Below are positions 1 through 9,525 of a DNA stretch of 15,703 nt, piece by piece. The position numbers and the translations under genes are program-made. How positions within the stretch are numbered: the first letter of the stretch is position 1; every line of letters begins with the position of its first letter. The notes beneath the pieces are model-generated. The model ran no database searches, was not told the DNA's origin, and saw only the letters and a program-made list of their open reading frames with translations. Origin of the DNA: Coemansia sp. RSA 1804 (taxonomy: Eukaryota > Kickxellomycota > Kickxellomycetes > Kickxellales > Kickxellaceae); NCBI GenBank assembly GCA_027578815.1, contig JANBTH010000514.1, positions 1 to 15,703 of the forward strand. Direction: 5' to 3'.

Positions 1-123
1 CTCAGCATGAGTGGTTGTATCCATGCAATTCTGCTATATTACATTGGATCTGCACATTAAAGATACGCTAATTGTTTTGGATGTGTACTTCACGTTAATA
101 AACCTTCTTTGTATTATTTTTAG

Positions 124-3100
124 GCCCAGGGCAACGGATTTGCGCTTGAGACATCCACTGGCGGCCAAGTGGTTATTATCCCAACGGTGGTGAGTTTTCA
201 TTTTTATTTTATTTTATTGTTTTACAAGGCTTACTTCTTTACTGAGCCGCCTTTTTGTGCATCCTTCGCAGATTGATTTGGATGTCGTTATTTGTGCTGT
301 TTCTATTTGCAAGAGTGCCTCCTTTGTTGATGGAATATCGGCTGTGGTGTTCCTTTTGCCTTTCTCTCTTTCTCCCTCTAATCCCTCGCTTTTCACCAAG
401 CTATTGTTGTTGGCATTGCTCTTGGTTTTTTATTTTTATTTTCTTGAGCTTTGTCTGTCAAATCCAAAGACAGATGGTACAAGTCGCAGTAGGATGCCGG
501 CTATGTGCTTGTGCCACATGTACATTCCACTGGCAAAAAAAATAGTAATATACAGGCGCGGAATGCTGGCTTACAAGTTTCTGGCGTTACTGCGCCGATG
601 CTTTGATCCCGAGAAAAGAAAAGACATTAGTTTCACTGATGTAACTAAAAGAAGCCAACACGATTGGAACAGGAAAGGTGGATTTATTTTTGCGACCTTT
701 CTTTAACAATAATGAAAACAAAGTGCATCTCTTTGTCTCTCCTTCGTCCACTGCACGCTAAGCCTGATGAGGACAGTTTTCTCTCTCTCCCCACATTCAT
801 GTCCACATCACATCCGCCCTCACACGGTTAGAAGAACAACGATGTTGTGGCTCAGTGCTGCAATTGGATACAACAAAAAATAAACATATGCGTCTGAAAA
901 CCTGTGTTATTTTTGGAGAGACATTATCGGGATTTTGTATATTGAGATATCTTGTTCTTTTCATTGTTTCTGAAGGAGGTTCTATTTTGAGTCATTTTGT
1001 CTTCCCTGTCCAACATGTACATCTAGCATGCCCTTGTCTCTTTTCTCTGCATTTGCAGAAGAGCTCGCATGGCTGCCGTTAAATTGTTTGTTCGGAAGTT
1101 TATCTATCAAACAATCTTTTTCTAATGGCATACAGTCCCCACAGACAAAAGAAGCACATCTACAGCATGTGATTCCATTATGCTCATGTCCGCCCTACTT
1201 AAGCGAAAGCCGTGTATAATGTTGCGGAAATGGCCATCAAATGTATTCTTCCTTTTGGATGATTGCATCTCTGTATGCCCATCCGCACCAACTGGCAAGC
1301 CAGCCAGCTAGTGGAGGCAGTGGAGCCAGATAGACTTGGATGATGTCTTTGTCCTTTCCACTGTCTTTTGCTAATAATAGTGACTTTCTGCTTGACGATG
1401 AATACTAGTGGTTCAGGTGGCGTTTTGCATCATCGTTGTGATCGCTGCGCTGAGCCTACATATATTTGTTTCTTTTTTTGGGCTTGCCTGCTGCAAAATC
1501 TGCGGCCTCTAGCATATATCCGACATTCGATGCTGGCTTTCATAATTTCCACAATTGCGGGCATGTGCTATCCTCACTAGTCATCGGATTCGGTGGAAAG
1601 TGAACCAAATGCTATGTGTAATATCTCCCTCTCTCTCCCTTCCTGCTGGACATGTTGCGCTCAAGTATCTTTTGAAGCCGTCTTTGATTGCGCATATAAT
1701 TTGTGGGCGATGATCTCTTTCGCGTGCACCGCTCTTTCCTTTATTTTTGGAATGTGCCTAACATTTGCATCAACATTGTCTAGTGTTAATGTGTCCATCT
1801 CGCCATTCCTGCGTTGTAATTGTAAACACGGGACTTTGGTATCGTTTTATTGTTTGTTCTATGTTGTTCGTTTGGCTCTCATTTCCTGTCACAAGCAAAC
1901 AAACAAGCAAACATTCAGAAGCAAGGCATACGGCAGGTCCGCGCCATGCTTAATGTGATGTAATGTGTTGATAAAAAATTCCTTCTTTTTGTTTCTTAGC
2001 TGCTGCGCCTTTTTTCTATTATAATCCATTTGTTTGTTTTGCAAGTGCACTATATCCCCCTTTGGATGCTTGTTATGGACTCTGTCAGACTATTGGTTTT
2101 TGTTTTGACATTTGGCACTGAACCTAATATTCTCCAATGTGTTCTTTCTGACTCGTGTAATTATGGTTCTGCGGTGTAGGATTGCACTCACAGCGCTCAG
2201 TTCATCGAAGTTGTTGGCAAGGTGCAAGCTGACGGAACCATTAGCGGCTACTCTGCAGTCGACCTTTCGGATAACTTTGGTAAGCATCCCATGCATTATT
2301 GCTATTGTGTGTTTCCTTTTTAGTAAAGGGCATATTCGAGGAGATTCTTGCTATTCTCAATGGCTTTTTTCTTCCTCCCAAAAGCAGAATAGCCATGCAT
2401 GCACCTTATGTTGTATTTGTTGCCATGTTCAGCATGTTGCTGTTTGACTGAATTTGATTCAACCGTTTCCCATTCTGTGGCCAACTATTGTGTGCTGTGG
2501 GTGTCCTGAGCTGTTTTATGGTGTGTGTGTCTTAGTTGTCAAAAGGAATGTGTGTTTGCAGGTGATTTGAATGTTGTTTTATTATTCTGCTTTGCTTGTA
2601 TCGACTTTTCCTTCTTCGTGATGAAATAATCAAACGAGAGATGGCTACAGCAAAGCTTGTTTTTGTACCGTGTGGAAACCTGTCTTGTTCTGTCATGCGT
2701 GCTTATATTCCCAAAGATAAACAGTTTGTCCTTGTATTTCGTTACATTGTCCGCAGATAGAAGTTATTCTTCAGTCGGAAGGCACCAGGGCATTCTTGGC
2801 AGCCTGGGAATTTAGCTTATACTGGTATGACTTGCCAACATTGCAGAGAGCATATTGTTCTGTTCTTTTTGTGGAATTAAATTCCAGCAAACAATCGCAT
2901 CTAGTGCACTCCCCCCTTTTCGTTTCAATGCTCTTGTTTTGCCTGCCAATCTTTCCCTCTTTAAATGCCCAGGTTTGATGCAGCATCAGACAATAATTAT
3001 TGCAAAAGCACAGTGATATGTAATCATCAAGCCTGTACATAATGTGTGGATGTGAATTGCACTTTAATTTATGCCATTGCGTATCCCACTTCCTGCTTCT

Positions 3101-3351
3101 CGCTTTCTTTTCTTTTTATTTTACGACTTTCCTTTGTAAGCAGTCGCATAACATATGTGCATTTCTTTTTGGACATACCATTTCAGCCAATGCTAGCAAA
3201 ATCTGGCAAAGGCATTCCAGACATCACTTGTTTATTTATTTATTTATTAATGTTGTTTATTTTCTTTTTCTCTGCGCAAGATGTTGTAGATCTTCAGACA
3301 TACGGTCTCTTTGAAAATGCGACGCACAAGTGTCCTGAACTCTTTTCGTAA
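124..3351 (+). CDS. RPA3: Replication protein A 14-kDa subunit (RPA14/Rfa3/Ssb3), 5'-partial, three visible exons
   Basis: Exons are 124-189 (66 nt), 2180-2279 (100 nt) and 3290-3351 (62 nt, TAA at 3349-3351). Together they encode the last 75 residues of an OB-fold protein. RPA14 is the smallest subunit of the heterotrimeric single-stranded DNA-binding complex and holds the trimer together in nuclear replication and repair. The exons give AQGNGFALETSTGGQVVIIP, then a segment containing FIEVVGKV, then a tail ending THKCPELFS. Human RPA14 has a matching IVEVVGRV strand and a closing helix ending PQFF. Fission yeast Ssb3 has an ungapped equivalent of the D-x-x-x-Y helix. Reading phase is kept across both junctions (phase 0, then phase 1). 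Donors are GTGAGT and GTAAGC. The family is about 105-120 aa, so 30-45 N-terminal residues should lie upstream of base 1. I see no convincing exon in 1-123. The assignment rests on remembered family patterns, not a search. Confidence 0.82.
190..2179 (+). other. Long intron 1 of the RPA14 gene (1,990 nt)
   Basis: The donor GTGAGT is at 190-195 and the acceptor TAG at 2177-2179, in phase 0. The two flanking exons join to a continuous RPA14 OB-fold sequence, which is the reason to call all of this intron. The sequence is T-rich on the + strand and has many pyrimidine runs. Short open frames occur (the longest about 150 codons near 257-706), but none resembles a known protein. I recognise no nested gene, RNA gene or transposon here. 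A short A/C-rich repeat lies at 1893-1912. Confidence 0.75.
2280..3289 (+). other. Long intron 2 of the RPA14 gene (1,010 nt), with tandem in-frame acceptors
   Basis: The donor GTAAGC starts at 2280. Two possible acceptors lie nine bases apart: AAG ending at 3280 and TAG ending at 3289. Both keep frame. Use of the first adds three residues (Asp-Val-Val) before the closing helix. The second matches the spacing in fission yeast Ssb3 and has the better YAG consensus, so I prefer it. A pyrimidine-rich stretch and a TTTA microsatellite (3231-3248) lie just upstream. No gene is recognised inside. Confidence 0.7.
3231..3248. repeat. TTTA microsatellite in RPA14 intron 2
   Basis: About four and a half tandem copies of TTTA lie some 40 nt before the acceptor. 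It is a simple repeat with no assigned function. Its position between branch point and acceptor could affect splicing if its length varies. Confidence 0.8.
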
Positions 3352-3620
3352 TTTCTCTAATTTGTGGAAACGCCGGCGTTGTGTTTCCAGGGGAATGTCA
3401 GCTTTTTTTTAAAAGTGAAAAAGTAAAATTGAACATCTTCCTTGTCTCTGGAAAGACAACACCTTATTGTCTTTTCCTTTGTGCGATGATGAGAGGTACA
3501 TATGGAACTGATTTGCAGGCGATTAGAGGTTAACACTGATGATTTGAAAACAGCGATACAGTTTTACTCTACTTGTTTCTCTTTCTTCCTTTCTGGACAT
3601 TTTCCATTCCCTGCTTGAAC

Positions 3621-3626
3621 AATAAA
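3621..3626 (+). terminator. Candidate poly(A) signal for RPA14
   Basis: AATAAA lies 270 nt after the RPA14 stop codon and is the first exact copy I see after it on this strand. A T-rich stretch lies upstream. The hexamer is common in AT-rich DNA, so this is only a plausible 3' end. Confidence 0.35.
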
Positions 3627-4419
3627 AGAACAACCAAAACAGCTTTGTTCCATTATCGCCTCTGCGCTGTGTTCGTTGGAGTAGCCTGATGCAGTTCTCT
3701 ATTTTTCTTATGCATGTAACCTGGCACTTGGCTCATGCTGAGAATCATTTTGCTTTGCATGCATACCTTTGAGTGTCTGTGTGCTTATATTCACCAAAAG
3801 ACATGCGGTTTGTTGTTTGATATCCCAAAAAAGAAAGAAAACAGTGCTGTCGCTGGATGCAAAGAAATCGGCTGCAAGTGATTACAAGATCCCAGAGCCG
3901 ATGTCAAGATTTTGCTGTCAGCAAAAGGCAAATATGAAATGCGTGGTCACTGCAACACGGATCCAGTAGCAGAACCTGTAGATCGTCATGTCTGACACAT
4001 ATTGTACTTCTTTTTCCGAACGACTTTACTCACACCAGTTGTAATTGTCCACACCACCTTTTCAGTTTATCTATGCAAGCAATGCTGGTAGCATACATGC
4101 ATACGGTACTTTTGCTTCTCATACACCAGCAAATGTCTCTGCATGACAAGTATTGTAGGACACATTTGATATATTATATTCCTAAAAGCAACACTTTATG
4201 CTGCAATTGAAATAGACAGAAGTAAATTGTACATTACTTTGTTGAGGTACACCATCCAAAGGCCTTTCTCCCTCAAAGCTGCCGCATAATGCTCTTCACC
4301 ACATACAATTTGTAGATGAATTTCTTTCTATTAGATGCAATCATTTCTTTTGTTCTTTGTCGGCTCTTTCACTTCTAACACTGTTTTCCCCCCTCGAATT
4401 GGGGGTAGAAGCCACCAAA

Positions 4420-4629
4420 ATGCGGTGTGGTTCGCACTATTGCCAAGATGCTTTGTGTCATGCGGATGTTTATTTCCTTCTTTCAGATGGCTGTGTTGCC
4501 TTTACTCAGTGCATCAATACCAAAGGTGTTGTCAGCCTCTGCAAGTTCAAAGTTGGTGTAGTGTTTCCATTTTTTCTTGTAACAGTTGCTATTGATAACG
4601 CAAAAACAAAACAAGCATATTTAAAATAA
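4420..4629 (+). CDS. Unidentified small cysteine-rich ORF (69 codons), doubtful
   Basis: This frame is open from 4246 and its first ATG is at 4420 with an A at -3. It gives 69 residues ending at TAA 4627-4629. Six cysteines fall within the first 41 residues (C3, C8, C13, C25, C31, C41), followed by a hydrophobic stretch around residues 45-55. I do not recognise the family. The frame contains a strong splice-acceptor-like site (TTCTTTCAG ending at 4486), so part of it could be the end of an intron and the exon could start at 4487. It coincides with the 3' edge of the T-rich domain. It may equally be a chance open frame, and I have no homology for it. Confidence 0.15.
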   Translation: MRCGSHYCQDALCHADVYFLLSDGCVAFTQCINTKGVVSLCKFKVGVVFPFFLVTVAIDNAKTKQAYLK

Positions 4630-5170
4630 GTAAGCGTAGCAATAATAGGGGATGTGAATCATAAACATACATCTCTCAATATATATAATATCACTTGGCT
4701 CCGCTAACACTCGAGGAAAAATCAAAATTCTTATTGCATAATCTATTTTGCAAACAAAGAAAATATTTTGCTTGAGAAGGAATCAGTTAATTCAGCTAAA
4801 GCACTTGGCTAATTTAAAACAGTTAAATCTGACATTTTGCTGCATTACCTGACTAATTTGTTATTGAAAAGGAATATGCAACATCTGGCAAACACTCTCC
4901 TCTATAAAAGAATACAAAGTAGCTGTACCATATTATTCTCTATGGCGGTTTGACTGTACAAGCATATTCACCATAAAACTTTTTTTAGTTACCACTTTAG
5001 CTGCAATAATTAAGAAAATAATTGAAAGGCATTGAGAATACAAGCCTCACTATTTTACTCGGACAAAGCACTGCCATACATCTGCCACAAACGAGGTACG
5101 TAAAAAGTAGTAGTGTTCTTGATATGTTTCCGGTTTGTGCGATATATGTTGTTAAGCTTCACTATTCAAT

Positions 5171-5208
5171 AAAAATAAATAAATAAACAAACAAACAAAC
5201 AAATAAAT
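5171..5208. repeat. AAAT/AAAC compound microsatellite
   Basis: Tandem AAAT copies grade into four AAAC copies and back to AAAT. It is a simple-sequence repeat in the AT-rich spacer, with no gene nearby on either strand. Confidence 0.85.
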
Positions 5209-6663
5209 CAATGAGAAAATGTTAGACCAAAATACAGATTCGGGGATTAACTTTGTATGGTAGCGACAAATCATTGAGGCGGTAAAAGAACAAATCATTG
5301 CTAGCTAAACAAATGATTTATGAGCATTGCCCATTCACTCATTATCTTTGCCTCCTTTCTCTTGCGTATAAAACTTTTGGTATTAAGAGCAGATAAAAGA
5401 GTAGATGGTTGAACTCCATAACGACAAGAGAAAAGGAAACACTGTGTTTGCTTGCTCTGTGTATTATTTTCAATCATTTTCTTGCTCATTTTAGCATGGT
5501 GTGTTGTTTTACAATTAGAACAAGCCCAATGCCATATAAATGGATGTGGCTTCATTTTCGATGACCTTTTATGGCAGAAGATTGAAAAAGAAGTTGAAAA
5601 CAAAAACTAACGTGTCCCCATTTTCCTCATTTATGTTATCATGAGCATCTCACGACGAATTCCTGTTGCTTTGTGCCACGTATATTGATTGGTTTCTTTT
5701 ACTGCGTCTACACCAACTGCATTGATTGAGTTGAGCAGAAATTACGAGGATGGGATTCAAGGACCTGGCTTGTAAATACTGCCACAGTATTCATACTTTA
5801 TCCTATTTATTTTTCCTTCAGCATACTTGTATATCATTTGCAGTAAATATTGTCATTTTGTGAGTGTTCGGATTCTGGCGAGTTTGTACTTGTGGATGTG
5901 GCTATTTGTCAAGAGGCATAGGACGGAAATATTTATTTGGCAAATTCAAGAACAGAAGACAAAGATAGATACAAGAGTGTTCTAGAAAGATACACACGCA
6001 AAACCTATAATACAGCAAGCGTGTATATGTTCTTTAGAAATAGGTGGAAGTGAACGAGGGCTGCGAAACAACCTGACATTGGGGGATGGCTTCATTTAAA
6101 TTGCAAGATGCATTGAGAATAATGCGAATGTGGGGAGAGGCCGATAACTATAACTCAGGTGTATGCCACGTTTTTATATTTTCCTTCCAAGCGCATATTG
6201 AATATTACACGCTCATGCTTTAAATAAGTCTTTTGAAGTAGTTAACCGATATAACATAGTTTCCACTAATGGGTTTCTATTAAAAAAAAGTAAATTTGGC
6301 AGTCAGCATTTTGTTGTGGGTTTCTTTGAAATATCTCAATTCCTGGACACCTCAAGTTTTACATTTTTACATTTAGTTTACTAAATTGAAGATATTCCTG
6401 AAAGTATCAATTAAATCATTCTTTTGGAACTCCTATTAAACAACTATACATTCTGTTTTAGTACCAATATATTATTTAATTTTTGTAATACTCTATTGCC
6501 ATTATACCAACATAGCCTTTTTGCTTAGTCCAATCTGTAAAAGTTCACAGGTGTGTATTTAAAGAAAGCTATTCTTGTATTGTCTGGCTAGCCATACACT
6601 GCCATCTGCGTCAGACAAATGCAAGCTTCTAATACTATGTAAGATGTGTGGATAGCTAGAATA

Positions 6664-6867
6664 CTATCTGCAAGGCACTTATTGATAATTTCATTGCAAT
6701 TCCTTTCTCAAACAAAAAAAAGTGATTTACTAATAAAGTGCTTGCTAAAAACAAGTAGGTAACAAGTCTTCCGCTTTACACAAAAACATATTATCTTTGA
6801 GTAATTGTAGGCATAATAATATAAACAGAAGGCAACGTTGGAAAAGCAAAAAAGCACAAAGTTATCT
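6664..6867. promoter_or_regulatory. Cluster of GATA-type motifs upstream of the oligopeptide transporter
   Basis: Four matches to HGATAR lie in the 265 bases before the transporter ATG: CTATCT (reverse strand) at 6664-6669, TGATAA at 6683-6688, and TTATCT (reverse strand) at 6791-6796 and 6862-6867. In fungi, GATA factors activate nitrogen-scavenging genes, including peptide transporters, so the location makes sense. The region is AT-rich, where roughly one or two such matches would be expected by chance, so this is suggestive only. A TATATAAT sequence at 6885-6892 is probably too close to the ATG to be the core promoter. Confidence 0.3.
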
Positions 6868-6927
6868 TTTGATGCTTATTTTCCTATATAATTACCTCGT
6901 TTCCTTGCAGCATTGTTGATTCGGCGT

Positions 6928-9525
6928 ATGTCAAAAGCAATCAAGTTTTCAAAAAACGATAATGAAGCAAGCAGCAGTGTGGTTTCATTAGAGGTCAGTG
7001 CGCTGGAGGTGGCTTGCCGCGAGATAAATGATCCGAATGCAAGGCCAAATGCGGCTGGCGGTGGTGGTTGTGATGGCCAAGAGCTATGTGAACCGACTGA
7101 AGGAGATCCACTATGCAATGCACATAGCGCTATCAACAGAACACTAGAGAAAGAGGCCTCTGAAAGCTATTTGAGCAGCACATGCACAGATTTAATAGCC
7201 AGCGAAAACATACAGAGCAAATACGAGTCGGAGGAAAACCGCTTGATAGCAGAAGAACACAATGGGATTCTTGAGAACAACTCCAAAGTAAAGAACGAGC
7301 CTGAGAACAGTCCGTTTGAGGTTGTTCGCACCGCAGTCAGCAACACTGACGATTCGTCAATGCCGTCAATGTCATTTCGGACTCATATTCTGGGTATATT
7401 TTTTGTATGCCTCATATCTTTTGTCAATCAGTTTTACTGGGAGCGCGATAACCCTATCGCTCTGAATCTGCTTATTGTACAACTGCTTTGCTACCCAATG
7501 GGAGTTGGCTTGGCGTGGATTCTTCCAAAAAGGACGTGGAATTTCTTTGGGTACAAATGGACAATGAATCCGGGTCCCTTCACCATCAAGGAGCATGTGC
7601 TGGTCTCGCTCATGTCAAACGCAAGTGCATTTATGGCATTGACTGTCGATGTATTTGCAGTGCTGCGTCTCTACTACAACCCGTCGTTTTCGCTATGGAC
7701 AGCATTGTTGCTTCTTCTTAGCGGCCAGCTTTTTGCGTACTCACTCGCTGGCCTTTCACGCACCCTGCTCGTCAGCCCGGCGCCGATGATATGGCCATCG
7801 TCACTTATAAACGCGTCTCTTTTCAGGACATTCCACGAAAACCCTATTTTCAGCAACCTTCAACCGGAAAGCAAAGAAGCAGAACCGGATGTCAGCAGCA
7901 TCCATGTTGACGATTCTGAACAACAAGCGAGTGGCAAGCAGCCCGTAAAGAAGAAACTACAACGAGCTCGATCGTATTTTACCAATATGAGCCGTACCCG
8001 CTTTTTCTGGGTCTGCTTTATGTGTAGTTTTGTGTGGTACTTTGTTCCAGGGTACCTCTTGCAGGTTCTGTCGACAGTGTCGATTCTGTGTCTTGTTGCA
8101 CCAAACAATCATTTGGCAAACATGCTGGGCGATGGCAAGCAGGGGCTTGGGTTGCTGGCATTCTCGCTAGACTGGAGCGTCTTCTCAAATGCCTTTCTCA
8201 ACAGCCCGATTGCCACGCCGTTCTGGGCAGCATGCAACCTGTTTGTAGGATTCGTGCTGGTGTTCTGGGTTGCGCTGCCAATCGCATATTTTAACAACCT
8301 GTGGGGCTCAGCAAGCCTGCCGCTGTATAGCGCCAACGTGTATACGCTCAACAACACTACGTACAACATCACTCGCGTCATGCGCGACGGCGTCTTCAAC
8401 GAAAAGGCCTACAACGAGTACAGTCCTCTGCGGATGGCGCTTGAGTTCTCGTGGGTGTACGGTATCGGGTTTGCAGCGCTGATGTCGATACTTGTGCACA
8501 TTATCATATACAATGGCAAAGAGATTATCTCGCGTGTACGGGAAACAAAGGCAAAGCACGACGACATCCACGGCAAGCTGATGATGCAATATCCGCCGGT
8601 TCGCACATGGTGGTACCTGATAATGCTTGTTGCCAGCTGTGCAGTCGGCATAGGTGTTGGTATCGGTGCACAAATCGGCGTTCCATGGTGGGGATACATG
8701 TTGTCGTTTGCCATTGCCATCGTGCTTGTGGTTCCGGTGGGAATAATACAGGCGATATCCAACAGACAGCCGGCCCTGAGCATTGTCGCTGAACTGCTGT
8801 CGGGCATTGTGCTGCAGGGGATACCAACAGGATACTCAATTCTCAAACTCTACGGGCACGGAAGTCTTGCGCAGGCGCTTTCGTATGCTCAGGACATGAA
8901 GCTTGCGCACTACATGAAAATTCCTCCAAGACAGGTACTTGTCTACCAGATCATCGGCATCGTGATTAGCGTGGTTGTGCAGACATGCCTATTCTTCTGG
9001 CTCATTGACAACATTCCAGACATGTGCCAGCCCAATGGATATCCGTGGGTCTGCCGCTCGACAAACCTTGTCTACAGCGCATCTGTCATCTGGAACCTCA
9101 TCGGGCCGCTGAAGGTGTTTGGCGAGGGCTCTCCGTACAGCCCATTGCTCTGGGGCTTCCTGTTTGGTCTGGTCTTGCCTATCCCGGTGTACCTGCTGCA
9201 GCGGCGATTCCCAAAGGTGACATGGCTCAAGCATGTGTACATCCCTGTGATACTCTCTGGGATTGTTGGACTCCCGCCAATGCCACCGATAGACTTCCCC
9301 ATGTGGTTCCTATTTGGCTTTGTGTTCAACTTCATCATCCACAGATACTGGAACCCATGGTGGCAAAAGTACAACTTTACGCTGTCGGCAGGGCTCGACT
9401 CGGGGCTTGCACTCTCGGGGATATTCCAGTTCATGGTATTGGCACAGAACGGAATCAAGCTGGACTGGTGGGGCAACCAGATTGACCGCCAATGTCCACT
9501 AAGTTCAAAACCATGGATATCTTGA
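6928..9525 (+). CDS. Oligopeptide transporter, OPT family (fungal Isp4/Opt type)
   Basis: This 865-residue multi-pass membrane protein has no introns and is predicted to import small peptides (and possibly related substrates) with protons across the plasma membrane. An acidic, Ser-rich cytoplasmic N-terminus (about residues 1-145) leads into the first membrane helix. The family motif NPGPFTIKEH is at residues 214-223, MSRTRFF at 354-360, a KIPPR block at 664-668, and the conserved C-terminal GLDSGLALSG at 822-831, followed by WWGN near the end. A charged loop of about 50 residues precedes MSRTRFF. Length suits fungal OPTs, often 750-900 aa. The ATG at 6928 is the first in frame, but has a weak context (C at -3). 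A good acceptor (TTTCCTTGCAG ending at 6910) lies just upstream, so there may be a 5' UTR intron or a short upstream coding exon. The family call is firm; the substrate cannot be told from sequence. Confidence 0.93.
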   Translation: MSKAIKFSKNDNEASSSVVSLEVSALEVACREINDPNARPNAAGGGGCDGQELCEPTEGDPLCNAHSAINRTLEKEASESYLSSTCTDLIASENIQSKYESEENRLIAEEHNGILENNSKVKNEPENSPFEVVRTAVSNTDDSSMPSMSFRTHILGIFFVCLISFVNQFYWERDNPIALNLLIVQLLCYPMGVGLAWILPKRTWNFFGYKWTMNPGPFTIKEHVLVSLMSNASAFMALTVDVFAVLRLYYNPSFSLWTALLLLLSGQLFAYSLAGLSRTLLVSPAPMIWPSSLINASLFRTFHENPIFSNLQPESKEAEPDVSSIHVDDSEQQASGKQPVKKKLQRARSYFTNMSRTRFFWVCFMCSFVWYFVPGYLLQVLSTVSILCLVAPNNHLANMLGDGKQGLGLLAFSLDWSVFSNAFLNSPIATPFWAACNLFVGFVLVFWVALPIAYFNNLWGSASLPLYSANVYTLNNTTYNITRVMRDGVFNEKAYNEYSPLRMALEFSWVYGIGFAALMSILVHIIIYNGKEIISRVRETKAKHDDIHGKLMMQYPPVRTWWYLIMLVASCAVGIGVGIGAQIGVPWWGYMLSFAIAIVLVVPVGIIQAISNRQPALSIVAELLSGIVLQGIPTGYSILKLYGHGSLAQALSYAQDMKLAHYMKIPPRQVLVYQIIGIVISVVVQTCLFFWLIDNIPDMCQPNGYPWVCRSTNLVYSASVIWNLIGPLKVFGEGSPYSPLLWGFLFGLVLPIPVYLLQRRFPKVTWLKHVYIPVILSGIVGLPPMPPIDFPMWFLFGFVFNFIIHRYWNPWWQKYNFTLSAGLDSGLALSGIFQFMVLAQNGIKLDWWGNQIDRQCPLSSKPWIS

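Larger units (their letters stand above)
3352..6927. other. 3.6-kb region without a confident gene; weak candidates noted
   Basis: The first part, to about 4630, is T-rich on the + strand like the RPA14 introns. It contains protein-like stretches at 3889-3977, 4066-4146 and 4246-4629 that I cannot identify. The rest, to about 6900, is AT-rich without clear strand bias, is rich in stops in the frames I checked, and contains an AAAT/AAAC repeat at 5171-5208. On the minus strand at 5576-5475 a short frame resembles a zinc-ribbon of ISXO2/Merlin-type transposases. I saw no tRNA, rRNA or U6-like sequence on reading through. The last few hundred bases should contain the transporter promoter. Confidence 0.6.

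Noticed and set aside
257..706. A 149-codon plus-strand frame inside RPA14 intron 1
   Set aside because: It is dominated by Phe/Leu/Ser from pyrimidine-rich DNA, its reading overlaps other open frames, and it resembles no family I know. The flanking RPA14 exons show the region is spliced out.
1893..1912. A/C-rich direct repeat, first considered as a possible CRISPR-like or regulatory array
   Set aside because: It is a short CAAA/CAAG simple repeat with no spacers, in eukaryotic intron sequence.
5700..6170. Protein-like fragments in the AT-rich spacer (a Cys-x-x-Cys stretch near 5760 and a charged stretch near 5945-6140)
   Set aside because: All are interrupted by several stops within 20-40 codons, with no splice signals that would rescue them and no family match.
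8409..8846. Several 80-158-codon antisense frames across the transporter, such as 8409-8846 and 9072-9548
   Set aside because: They lie opposite conserved OPT motifs and have no recognisable domains; codon bias of the sense gene explains them.
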